64,000 nucleotides of DNA from UBA5069 sp963773745. Its GTDB lineage: Bacteria > Chloroflexota > Anaerolineae > Caldilineales > Caldilineaceae. The stretch lies in NCBI GenBank assembly GCA_963773745.1, contig CAVZCL010000001.1, forward strand, positions 248,001 through 312,000. The letters are read 5' to 3'. The notes beneath the pieces are model-generated. The model was not told the origin of the DNA. It did not search any database and was given only the letters and a program-made list of their open reading frames with translations. Shown here one piece after another: positions 40,057 to 48,412 of this stretch. The stretch's first letter is position 1, and every line of letters starts with the position of its first letter. The position numbers and the translations under genes are program-made.

Positions 40057-40974
40057 ATGAGCACACAAGACGAACCGCACCAGCTTCCCACAACCGACGG
40101 CCACCTGCTCTTCCACGGCCACCGTGTTTGGTACCGCATCACGGGCGCAGGCGAAGCCGCGGGCAAGCTGCCGCTCGTCGTCTTGCACGCAGGCCCGGGC
40201 ATGCCCAGCGACTATTTGCAGCCGCTCAGCGTGCATGCCGACGGGCGGCGCGTCGTCTTGTACGACCAGTTGGGCTGCGGCCTCTCCGATCACCCCTATG
40301 ACGCGGCGCTCTGGAGTGTCGATCTCTTCGTGGAGGAGTTGAGCGTTGTGCGGCGCACACTGGGCCTCAACCATGTGCATCTCCTGGGCCACGGCTGGGG
40401 GGGCATGCTGGCGCTGGAGCACGCGCTCTCCGGCGCGCCCGGTATTGCCAGCCTCACCCTCATCTCCACACCCGCTTCCGTGCCGGCATGGATGGACGAA
40501 GTGCACGAGCTCATCGCCGGCCTGCCCATGGGCGCGCGCCTCGCCCTCACGCAGGCCATTCAGGACAATTCGACCGCTGTCACCGGTTACGCCGAAGCCG
40601 CCGCGCTCTTTGACCAGCGCCACGGCTGCCGCCTTGACCCACTGCCCGATTGCCTGCGCCGCAGTCGCGCCTCGGCGCAGCGCTATCCCGAAGTCAGGGA
40701 AAGCCTCTGGGGTCCCCACCCCTTCGCGCCCAGCGGCCCGCTGGCCACCTGGGATGTGACGGAGCGCCTCGACGCCATCAACGTGCCCACGCTCGTCTTG
40801 GGCGGCGCGCACGACGAGACGCCGCCGCACATCACGGCGTCGCTCCACCGCGCCATTCCCTACTCCGAATATCTGCTCTTTGAGCAGAGCGCGCACCATC
40901 CCCATCTGGAAGAGGCCACACGTTTCCATGCCACGCTGGCCGATTTTCTGACGCGCGTGGAGGCGTATCTGTAG
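40057..40974 (+). CDS. Alpha/beta hydrolase, proline iminopeptidase-like, with nucleophile Ser replaced by Gly
   Basis: The protein has 305 residues. It has the family oxyanion motif HAGPGMPSDYL and the catalytic Asp (LGGAHDETPP) and His (QSAHHPHLEE). The nucleophile elbow reads LLGHGWGGMLALE, where proline iminopeptidases have GxSWGG, so the catalytic Ser is Gly (codon GGC, one base from the Ser codon AGC). It may be an inactive paralogue, or the base may be a sequencing error. The gene follows the serine hydrolase by about 100 bases on the same strand. The start ATG has no strong ribosome binding site. Confidence 0.8.
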   Translation: MSTQDEPHQLPTTDGHLLFHGHRVWYRITGAGEAAGKLPLVVLHAGPGMPSDYLQPLSVHADGRRVVLYDQLGCGLSDHPYDAALWSVDLFVEELSVVRRTLGLNHVHLLGHGWGGMLALEHALSGAPGIASLTLISTPASVPAWMDEVHELIAGLPMGARLALTQAIQDNSTAVTGYAEAAALFDQRHGCRLDPLPDCLRRSRASAQRYPEVRESLWGPHPFAPSGPLATWDVTERLDAINVPTLVLGGAHDETPPHITASLHRAIPYSEYLLFEQSAHHPHLEEATRFHATLADFLTRVEAYL

Positions 40975-41058
40975 CCACGGGAGCACCACTTGCCAAATGA
41001 TCGGCCAGCAAACACCGGAGTCGTTTGTTCCCAATTGCTTCATTTCGAGGATTGGGGG

Positions 41059-41087
41059 TTGACGAGCACGCACTGGGTCGCTATGAT
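41059..41087 (+). promoter_or_regulatory. Promoter upstream of the second S8 protease
   Basis: TTGACG and TATGAT are separated by 17 bases. The predicted transcript would carry a leader of about 400 bases (41094-41496) before the protease ATG. I see no ORF or known RNA family in that leader. Confidence 0.7.
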
Positions 41088-41369
41088 GTGAGTATTGCTG
41101 GGTCTGGCATGCACTCCCCCGCATTCCTGTGGCCCACTCGACGTAAAATCGGGCAGCGCGCATGCGTATTGCGCGCAGCCCATTCCCGCAGTTCTTGCAT
41201 CTCCGCAGCGCCGATCCACGTTCGTCACCGGTAGCCAATCAAGAGTCGTGCGGCCGAGCCTTTGGGGGCTGGCAGTGCTTGCCGGCGGTGTTACCCTGTC
41301 GACCTTTCTTCCCTCCCCCGCAAGTCCTGGTTGCGAATTGTCAATCCGCTGCGCTTCGGCGCGCTGCTT

Positions 41370-41459
41370 GCTGTGCTGTGCCTTCAAGCTGTGCTGTGCC
41401 TTCAAGCTGTGCTGTGCCTTCAAGCTGTGCTGTGCCTTCAAGCTGTGCTGTGCCTTCAA
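41370..41459 (+). repeat. Five perfect copies of an 18-bp tandem repeat
   Basis: GCTGTGCTGTGCCTTCAA is repeated five times without a mismatch and ends 37 bases before the protease start codon. It lies inside the predicted 5' leader. Perfect copies suggest recent expansion or selection. Confidence 0.95.
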
Positions 41460-41496
41460 ATCGTAGTCAACCACCATCCATGAAGGAGTCACCCGT

Positions 41497-44400
41497 ATGC
41501 GAAAACCCTTGCTGAATCTGGTGCTTGCCATCGCGCTTGTTCTAGTCAGCGCCATGCCTGCCTTTGCGCAGGATGATCCAGATGTGCCCGACAATCCGTC
41601 GGCATTCCCCCCAGCGAGTTATCTGCCGCTCATGGTGAACGGCAGCGGCGAGATTGAAGTTGAAGCCACCGATGAAGCTGTAGACAACGCCGCGGCGGGT
41701 ATCCGCCCGGCCCAGGTGCCCGAAGCCTTGCGCGTGCCCGACGGCGCGGTGCCCGAAGGGACTGCGAGCCCGGCGCTGCGTGGAGCAACAGGGCGCGTCA
41801 AGCTGGTTGTGCGCCTGAGCACGCCCTCGGTCGCGCAGGTTGTCGCCTCTGGCGAAGTGCAGTCTGCTGATGCCAGTGTGCAGGCCGCAGCCGTAGAGCA
41901 GGCTTCGCTTGTGGATTTCGTGCGGGCCAATGACCCCAACGCCGTCCTGATTGCCTCGCTCAACGTGGCCATGAACGCCGTCATCATCGAGACGGACGCG
42001 GCATTGGTTGATCAGATTGTCGCCCGCCCGGGCGTGCTCCACGTCAATCCCGTGCGCAACTACGAGATGGACCTGAGCGAGACCGTGCCCTACATTGGCG
42101 CAAAGGCAGTGCAGGACAACGGCGTGACGGGTGCCGGCGTGCGCGTGGCGGTGCTCGACAGCGGCATCGACTACACCCACTTCAACCTCGGCGGCTCGGG
42201 ACTGCTCGCGGACTACGATGCGGCCTACGGCCTCTCCAACAGCGACCCGCTCAACACAACGCGCGATGGCCTCTTCCCCACAGCCAAGGTTGTGGATGGA
42301 TACGACTTCGTAGGCGAATCATGGCCGAACACGGTTGAGAAGCCCGACCCGGACCCCATCGACTATGAAGGCCACGGCACGCATGTCGCCGACATCATCG
42401 CCGGCAAGAGTCTGGACGGCACCCACAAGGGCGTTGCCCCCGATGCCAGCCTGCTCGCCGTCAAGGTCTGCTCGGCAGTCTCCTCCTCCTGCAGCGGCAT
42501 TGCGCTGCTCCAGGGCATGGAGTTCGCACTGGACCCCAACGGCGACATGAATATGTCTGACGCCGTCGACGTCATCAACATGTCGCTCGGCTCCTCGTAC
42601 GGCCAGAAGGAAGACGACCTGAGCTTTGCCAGCGCCAACGCCGTCAAGGCAGGCGTGGTCGTCGTCGCGTCGGCAGGCAACAGCGCCGACCGGCCCTACA
42701 TTCTCGGCTCACCCTCGAGTCAGCCCGAAGTCATCAGCGTTGCCCAGACGCAGGTGCCGAGCGCTGTCACCTACCCGCTTGTCATCAACAGCCCGGCAGC
42801 AATTGAGGGCTCCTACCGCAACACCGAGAGCGTGGACTGGGCGCCCATTGGCGCAGGCTTCACAGGCGACGTTGTCTATGTGGGCACAGCTTGCCCTGGC
42901 GAAACCCTGCTGGCTGATCCGACCGGCAAGGTTGCCCTGGTTGATCGTGGTACATGCGCCATTTCGCTCAAGACCGACACTGCAGCCAAGGCCGGCGCGA
43001 TTGGCGTCCTCCTCGGTCTGATTGCCGATGGCGACGCAGTCAGCTTCAGCTTCGGCGGCGGCGACACCTTCGTGCCGACGCTGGTCATCATCAAGAGCTA
43101 CGCCGACCTAATCAAGGCCAATCTTGCTGCACCGGTCAATGTCTCTGTATTGCCGGCCAACTCGATTGCGCTTATTGGCGCCATGGTTGGCTCCTCCTCG
43201 CGCGGCCCCAGCTACTCCTTCCAGCAGGTCAAGCCGGATATCGGCGCACCGGGCGCTTCCGTCTCGGCGCTGGCCGGCTTTGGCACCGAGGAGGGCGCGT
43301 TCGGCGGCACATCGGGCGCTGCGCCCATGGTCTCCGGCGCCGCCGCACTGGTGCTGAGCAAATACCCCAACGCCACACCCACCGAAGTGCGCGCCCGCCT
43401 CATGAACACGGGCGATACCAACATTCAGACCAATCCGGCCACACAGCCAGGCGTGCTGGCCCCGATCACCCGCATTGGCGGCGGCGAAGTGCGCGTTAAC
43501 AACGCCATCGGCACCTCCATTGCCGCCTGGGAGAGCAAGAGCGGCATCCCCAGCCTCTCCTTCGGCTACCAGGCCATCACCTCCGGTGGCCTCTTCTGGA
43601 AGACCGTCAAGGTCACCAACTACGGCGGCAGCAACCGCTGGCTCAACGTATCGCCGGGCTTCCGCTACGCCGATGACGCAGCCTCGGGCGCTGTGCGCGT
43701 CTTCACACCCAGCAAGATCTTCGTGCGCGCTGGGCAGTCCACAAGCTTCAACGTGCTGATGCTGGTGGACGGCACGCGGCTGCCCATGTGGGAGTTGAAC
43801 AGTGGCAAATTGGGCGGCGACGGCTCGCTGCTGCAAAGCGTGGAGTTCGACGGCTACCTGACCATTGGCGACAAGAAGGATAGCGTTGCCTTGCCCTGGC
43901 AGATCATGCCGCGCAAGTCGGCGGGCCTGGTGGCGCTGCCGCTCCGGATCCCCCCCTCAACAAGCACACGTTTGTCAAGCTCTTCAACGCCGGCGTGGAA
44001 CAGGGCCAGGGAGACATCTACGCTCTGCTCGGCACCAGCCCGCGCATTCCCAAGAATCAGATTCCCGGCGCCGGTTCCAACCTCGCTGTCATAGACCTGC
44101 GCGGCAGTGGGCGCACGCGCCTATGACGGCATTCTCGACGTGGGCATCACCACCTACGGTGAGCGCTCGCACCAGGCCTACCCCGCCGAGTTCGACGTCT
44201 ACATCGACGTCAACAGCGACGGCGTGGACGACTTCGTGGCCTACACGGCCGAAGCCGGAGCCTTTGCCTCCACGGGCCAGGTGCTCGTCTATGTCGTGGA
44301 TCTTGCAACAGGCACGGGCGGCGCATACTTCTATGCAGATGCAGACTTGAACAGCGCCAACATGCGCATGTACATCCCGCTTGCAGCCATTGGCGCCACG

Positions 44401-44673
44401 GCAAACAGCAAGATGACGCTGAGTGTCTATGCCTTTGACAACTACTTCACTGGCGCCCTTACAGACGCCATCGAAGGCATGGTCTTCACCCCTGCCAAGC
44501 CAAAGTTCGGCCCGCTGGGCTTCATCGAGAACATTGCGCCGTGGTCCTTCACCTCCTTCCAGCCTGTGCGGGTGCCGGGCGGTGCAGCCGCTTCGCCGTC
44601 GCAGAGCGGCCTGCTGATGCTCTACCGCAGCCAGGCCCCTGGCTTCGAGGCGGACATCATCAAGGTCAAGTAA
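41497..44673 (+). CDS. Secreted subtilisin-like protease with PA domain (S8, lactocepin-like), two apparent frameshifts
   Basis: AAGGAG precedes the ATG. A signal peptide (residues 1-24, AFAQ) is followed by SYLPLMVNG, an I9-like propeptide and the S8 catalytic domain with VLDSGID, EGHGTHVAD and GGTSGAAP. A PA insert (residues about 430-540) lies between the His and Ser motifs, as in C5a peptidase and lactocepin types. The frame breaks near 43957 (one G seems missing before GATCCCCCC) and near 44100 (one G extra). Sense resumes as NKHTFVKLFNAGVEQGQGD and then VGARAYDGILDVG. The restored product is about 1,058 residues with C-terminal beta domains. It is probably an extracellular protease. Confidence 0.8.
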
Positions 44674-44707
44674 CCCTGCGCAAGCAGCCAATCGCATAAC
44701 AGTCATC

Positions 44708-44740
44708 GGGGGAGGGCGCAAGCTCTCCCCCTCTGTTTTC
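44708..44740 (+). terminator. Terminator after the S8 protease
   Basis: GGGGGAG pairs with CTCCCCC across a ten-base loop and is followed by TCTGTTTTC, 34 bases after the stop. Confidence 0.6.
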
Positions 44741-44741
44741 C

Positions 44742-44796
44742 CCTTGCTTTCCCTTTGCGCTTCTTTGCTGCTTTTGCGCCTTTGCGTTGAGAAGTT
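44742..44796. repeat. Half copy of the CTTTGCGCCTTTGCGTTGA repeat family
   Basis: The sequence from CTTGCTTTCCCTTTGCGC to TTTGCGTTGAGAAG matches one arm of the long inverted repeat at 29868-30031. The other arm is absent. Confidence 0.6.
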
Positions 44797-44819
44797 GCAG
44801 TTGTCGCCTCGAGGCCAGA

Positions 44820-44848
44820 TTGACAGCCCGTCGCGCCGGTGCTATCAT
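44820..44848 (+). promoter_or_regulatory. Strong promoter far upstream of mgtE
   Basis: TTGACA and TATCAT are separated by 17 bases. Between the predicted transcript start (about 44855) and the mgtE ATG lie about 470 bases with no convincing ORF. The interval includes a GGCCGGCCCCTTGGCCGGCC palindrome near 45071-45090. I do not recognise the conserved core of the M-box magnesium riboswitch there. Confidence 0.75.
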
Positions 44849-45326
44849 GCCGCGGCGCGGAGAAGGCGCCAACACGTTCATGGCGGCCTGCAAAACACGC
44901 AAACGATGGATTCAATTCTCGCAGCACCCGAGGCGTCCACCAGCACGCCCGAAACGGATGGCCAGCCGCCCAGTTGTCGTTTCCCTGCCGGGGACACACA
45001 ACTGTCAGTGGTCGCCATGCGTTACCAACGACGGCAGACGCCGTCCACAAATTGCCTGCCGCAGCGCGCTGTGGTGGCCGGCCCCTTGGCCGGCCCGTCC
45101 GCCGTGGGCGGCTTGCAGGGTCATTTCTCCTCACCTGCTTCGTAACGAACTCTCGTTGCCGAAGTTGCTGCGCGGGGGTTGACTCCGCGAGCACCCAATT
45201 GCCGACCTAACCACATCGACGCCGCCGTGCCATCCCAGGCACGGTCTTTGCGCTTCTCAGCGCGCGCTGCCGCCATGACGACGCGCGCGCATCGCGCCGC
45301 GCCCGCAACCAGACAGGAGAGCGGCC

Positions 45327-46679
45327 ATGGTCGACCCCGTGAAGTACGACATCGCGCTCGAGCGCATTCAGGAGCTGCTGGACGCCGCCGACTTCGACGC
45401 TGCTGCCACGCTGCTGCGCGGCCTCCACCCGGCCGACGCCGCCGAAATCCTCAATGAGCTGAATGACGCCGAGCAGACCGAGCTCGTCAAGCGCATCGAA
45501 ACCGAGCAGCTTGCCGAAGTCTTTGAGCAGATGTACGAGGAGGACATGGCCGAGGTGGCCGAAAACCTCGACCGCGAAACCCTCCTCGACCTGCTCGGCG
45601 AGATGGAGCCTGACGCCGCCGCCGACCTCCTCGGCGAGATGGAGCCCGAGGAAGCCGCCGAACTCATCGGCGAAATGAACGAGCCGGCCGAGGTCACCTC
45701 CCTGCTCCAGTATCCTGCCGACACGGCCGGCGGTATCATGAACCTGCCGCCCCCCTCGCTGCGCCGCTGGATGCGTGTGCGCGAGGCCGTCAGCTATCTG
45801 CGCGAACACTATGAGGACGCCGAGGAGATCTTTTACCTCTACGTGCTCGACCGCAACTCGCGCCTCATTGGCCACGTCAACCTGCGCGCGCTGATTCTGG
45901 CGGACCCTGAGCAGACGATTGAATCGATTATGGACCGCGATGTCATCTCAGTGGCGGTGAACGCTGATCAGGAGGAGGCGGCCCAGTTGTTGGCGCGTTA
46001 TGACCTGCTCGCCCTGCCCGTAGCGGATGGCGACGGCCGCCTCGTCGGCATCATCACCGTAGACGATCTCGTCGACGTCCTCGAGGAAGAGGCCACCGAG
46101 GACATCTACCGCCTGGCACAGCTGGGTGACGATGCGGACATCGACAGCCCCTTCTGGCAGATTCTGCGCAACCGGCTGCCGTGGCTCGTCATCAATCTGG
46201 GCACCGCCTTTGTGGCCGCCTATGTGGTCTCCCTCTTCGATGCCACCATTGCCAAGGTGACGATTCTCGCCGCGCTCATGCCCATTGTTACGGGCCAGGG
46301 GGGCAACGCCGGCACACAGACAATGACGGTGGTTGTGCGCTCGCTGGCGCTGCGCGAGGTAGAGCCGAGCGACACAGCCCACACCCTCTGGCGCGAGGTG
46401 CGTGTGGGCATGGTCAACGGCATTGTGGTGGGGACACTGGTGGCGCTGCTGGTGGCGCAGTTCACGCAGAACTGGTGGCTGGGCTTGATCATTGGCCTGG
46501 CCATGTTTGGCAACATGATCGTCGGGGCAACCTTCGGCACACTTGTGCCCATGCTGCTGCGCGTCATTGGCGTTGACCCTGCACTCGCCTCCAGCATCTT
46601 CGTGACGACCACCACGGATGTATTGGGCTTTGCGCTCTTCCTGGGCCTCGCCACACTGCTCATGCAGTGGGTGCTTTAG
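45327..46679 (+). CDS. mgtE: Magnesium transporter MgtE
   Basis: The protein has 450 residues, the normal MgtE length. The acidic N-terminal superhelical domain contains repeats of the type LLGEMEPxxAA (residues about 30-130). Two CBS domains follow (residues about 135-255), and then five membrane helices with the family motif PIVTGQGGNAGTQ. In MgtE the N and CBS domains sense cytoplasmic Mg2+ and close the channel. AGGAGA precedes the ATG. It is the only gene between a promoter 480 bases upstream and a bidirectional terminator downstream. Confidence 0.95.
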   Translation: MVDPVKYDIALERIQELLDAADFDAAATLLRGLHPADAAEILNELNDAEQTELVKRIETEQLAEVFEQMYEEDMAEVAENLDRETLLDLLGEMEPDAAADLLGEMEPEEAAELIGEMNEPAEVTSLLQYPADTAGGIMNLPPPSLRRWMRVREAVSYLREHYEDAEEIFYLYVLDRNSRLIGHVNLRALILADPEQTIESIMDRDVISVAVNADQEEAAQLLARYDLLALPVADGDGRLVGIITVDDLVDVLEEEATEDIYRLAQLGDDADIDSPFWQILRNRLPWLVINLGTAFVAAYVVSLFDATIAKVTILAALMPIVTGQGGNAGTQTMTVVVRSLALREVEPSDTAHTLWREVRVGMVNGIVVGTLVALLVAQFTQNWWLGLIIGLAMFGNMIVGATFGTLVPMLLRVIGVDPALASSIFVTTTTDVLGFALFLGLATLLMQWVL

Positions 46680-46814
46680 CAATGCAGGCAGCCGCTTCGT
46701 AGCGGCGGTGAAGCCTGCGGCGGCAGCTGCGGGGAACGCGCTTCACACGGAAATGAGTCGCCAACGTTCATTGGCCGCCGCCACGAATGCCCTGCGCCTG
46801 GCGCACACAAAACA

Positions 46815-46844
46815 GCAGGCCCGCATCTTGCGATGCGGGCCTGC
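46815..46844. terminator. Bidirectional terminator between mgtE and a minus-strand small ORF
   Basis: GCAGGCCCGCAT and ATGCGGGCCTGC form a perfect 12-bp stem with a six-base loop, flanked by AAAACA on the left and TTTCC on the right. It serves mgtE from the left and the small minus-strand gene from the right. A short palindromic stretch (CCGCTTCGTAGCGG) lies at 46692-46705. Confidence 0.8.
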
Positions 46845-46868
46845 TTTCCTGCTTCTCCGACAGCGATT

Positions 46869-46925
46869 CTAGAGGTTAACCCTCAGAGATGACGCTGCCG
46901 GAGTGGATTGGTTACTGCAATCCAT
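46869..46925 (-). CDS. Predicted 18-residue small protein with near-perfect Shine-Dalgarno
   Basis: On the minus strand AAAGGAGGTGAT, fully complementary to the usual 16S rRNA 3' end, stands four bases before an ATG, which puts GGAGG at the best distance. The frame reads MDCSNQSTPAASSLRVNL and stops at TAG. A promoter lies about 100 bases upstream and a hairpin terminator 24 bases downstream, so this is a complete short transcription unit of about 200 bases. The peptide is Ser-rich with one Cys and no hydrophobic segment. I know no family for it. It could be a small protein, or the ORF may serve a regulatory RNA. Confidence 0.6.
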   Translation of the reverse strand: MDCSNQSTPAASSLRVNL

Positions 46926-47024
46926 AAGCATCACCTCCTTTAGTATGGGATAGCAATGTGAGCTGAAACGGCCTGTCATACTGGCCAAACGCCGGAATCC
47001 AGTGCACCGTTCCAGGATGACCAC

Positions 47025-47053
47025 AGTATTCCATAGATAGTTGGGGATGTCAA
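47025..47053 (-). promoter_or_regulatory. Promoter of the 18-codon gene
   Basis: On the minus strand TTGACA and AATACT are separated by 17 bases. The predicted transcript starts near 47018 and has a leader of about 93 bases. The promoter begins 26 bases beyond the 3' end of cobU on the same strand. Confidence 0.65.
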
Positions 47054-47078
47054 GCGCGTTTTTGGGTCCACGTTGGCG

Positions 47079-47687
47079 TCAGCCGGACTGAACGGCTCCG
47101 CATTCCCTACTCCCAGCTTCCTGCTCCCTATTGCTTGCTTCCTCGCCCTTTAGCCGCCAGGGAATGCCGGCCACCAGCAGCACAACCTCATCGGCCGATC
47201 GGGCAATGTGCTGATTGGCATACCCCAGCGCATCGCGGTAGAAGCGCCCCAGGTGCGACGGCGGCACAATCCCCATGCCCACCTCGTTGCTCACAATCAG
47301 CCAGGCGGCATTGCTGGCGCGCTGCGCCTGCAGCAGCGCCTCGGCCTCGGCCAGCGCCGCGGCATTCACCTGCGCCTGCGCAGCGTCTTCGGACAGCGCC
47401 AGCAGGATGTTGGAGACCAGCAGCGTCAGGCAGTCCACCACAACCACCGGCTCGGCCGGAGGGTGCTTCTGCAGGGTGAGCCCCACATCAAGCGGCTGCT
47501 CCAGCGTGCGCCATGTGGGCGGACGTTCGGCCTGATGGCGCGCAATGCGGCTGCGCATCTCCTCATCAAAGGCCTGCGCCGTAGCCACGAAGAGCACAGG
47601 CTTGCCCTGTGCCTGTGCCCACTCCTGCGCGTAGGTGCTCTTGCCGCTGCGCGCCCCGCCCAGTACAAAGCTCAACCGACCGGCCAC
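47079..47687 (-). CDS. cobU: Adenosylcobinamide kinase / guanylyltransferase
   Basis: The protein has 202 residues. The P-loop is GGARSGKS, and the RHQAERP segment contains the His that carries GMP in CobU. VVDCLTLLVSN and SNEVGMGIVP are further family motifs. It phosphorylates adenosylcobinamide and transfers GMP to give AdoCbi-GDP. The GTG start at 47687 overlaps the cobS stop by 16 bases; longer in-frame upstream sequence lies inside cobS and is not family-like. It is the last gene of the cobamide operon. Confidence 0.93.
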   Translation of the reverse strand: MAGRLSFVLGGARSGKSTYAQEWAQAQGKPVLFVATAQAFDEEMRSRIARHQAERPPTWRTLEQPLDVGLTLQKHPPAEPVVVVDCLTLLVSNILLALSEDAAQAQVNAAALAEAEALLQAQRASNAAWLIVSNEVGMGIVPPSHLGRFYRDALGYANQHIARSADEVVLLVAGIPWRLKGEEASNREQEAGSRECGAVQSG

Positions 47688-48412
47688 AGCGCCACCCCCA
47701 GGAGAGTTACCAGTTCGACAATTTCGCACAATGCGCCGTACGTGTCGCCTGTGAGACCGCCACCAAGGCGCTTTGCCGCCCATGCACCCAGACCAAGCAC
47801 CAGCAGCGGCGCAATCAACAGCACCATGAGAAGCTGTGGCGCAAGCCACGCAGCCACACCGATTGCCGCCAACGTGGTTAGCGTGGCAATGGCCAGCTCG
47901 CGCCGCCCCAAACCTTCACGAAAGAGCGCGCCCATGCCGCCGGGCCGCGCCGGCCCAAAGTGCTGAGCGGCATAGACCATGGCCCAGCGCCCCGCCACGG
48001 GGGCAGCCAGCAGCGCCGCCGTGGCCGCCGTGTGGCCGTAGAGCGTGCTCAGCGCCGCATACTTGCCCAACAGCAGCAGTACAATCCCCAGCACCGCCCA
48101 CGAACCCGTGCGCGGATCCTTCATAATCTCCAGCCGCCGCGCAGGTTCGACCGTGGCCAGCAGGCCGTCGCAGGCATCGCCCAGGCCATCCACATGCAGG
48201 CCGCCACTGATTGCTACCCACGCCAGCAGCAGCAGGAAGGCCCCCACTGCAGGCGGCACAGGCAACAGCGCAAGCAGCGCCAGCGCCACTCCAATCACCA
48301 CCCCAACCAGCGGATACCAGGCAAAGCTGTGACCCAGCGGACGCGCATCCTCGCCACGCCAGGCGGGGATGATTGTAAGCAGCCCAAAGGCGCGCACCAG
48401 GTCAGTCCGCAC
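47672..48412 (-). CDS. cobS: Adenosylcobinamide-GDP ribazoletransferase (cobalamin synthase)
   Basis: The protein has 246 residues with about six membrane helices. The conserved metal-binding motif GLHVDGLGDACDGL is present, followed by KDPRTGSWAV. It joins AdoCbi-GDP to alpha-ribazole in the membrane, the penultimate or last step of nucleotide-loop assembly. It overlaps cobT by 11 bases upstream and cobU downstream, indicating translational coupling. Confidence 0.94.
   Translation of the reverse strand: MRTDLVRAFGLLTIIPAWRGEDARPLGHSFAWYPLVGVVIGVALALLALLPVPPAVGAFLLLLAWVAISGGLHVDGLGDACDGLLATVEPARRLEIMKDPRTGSWAVLGIVLLLLGKYAALSTLYGHTAATAALLAAPVAGRWAMVYAAQHFGPARPGGMGALFREGLGRRELAIATLTTLAAIGVAAWLAPQLLMVLLIAPLLVLGLGAWAAKRLGGGLTGDTYGALCEIVELVTLLGVALWPVG

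Noticed and set aside
41370..41459. CRISPR-like array
   Set aside because: The 18-bp units are directly adjacent without spacers, and no cas genes are in the window.
44855..45326. M-box (ykoK) magnesium riboswitch before mgtE
   Set aside because: The conserved core sequences were not recognised; a different structure remains possible.
46929..46941. Possible 16S rRNA 3' end (ATCACCTCCTTT on the plus strand)
   Set aside because: No upstream rRNA sequence is present; it is simply the complement of a strong Shine-Dalgarno on the minus strand.
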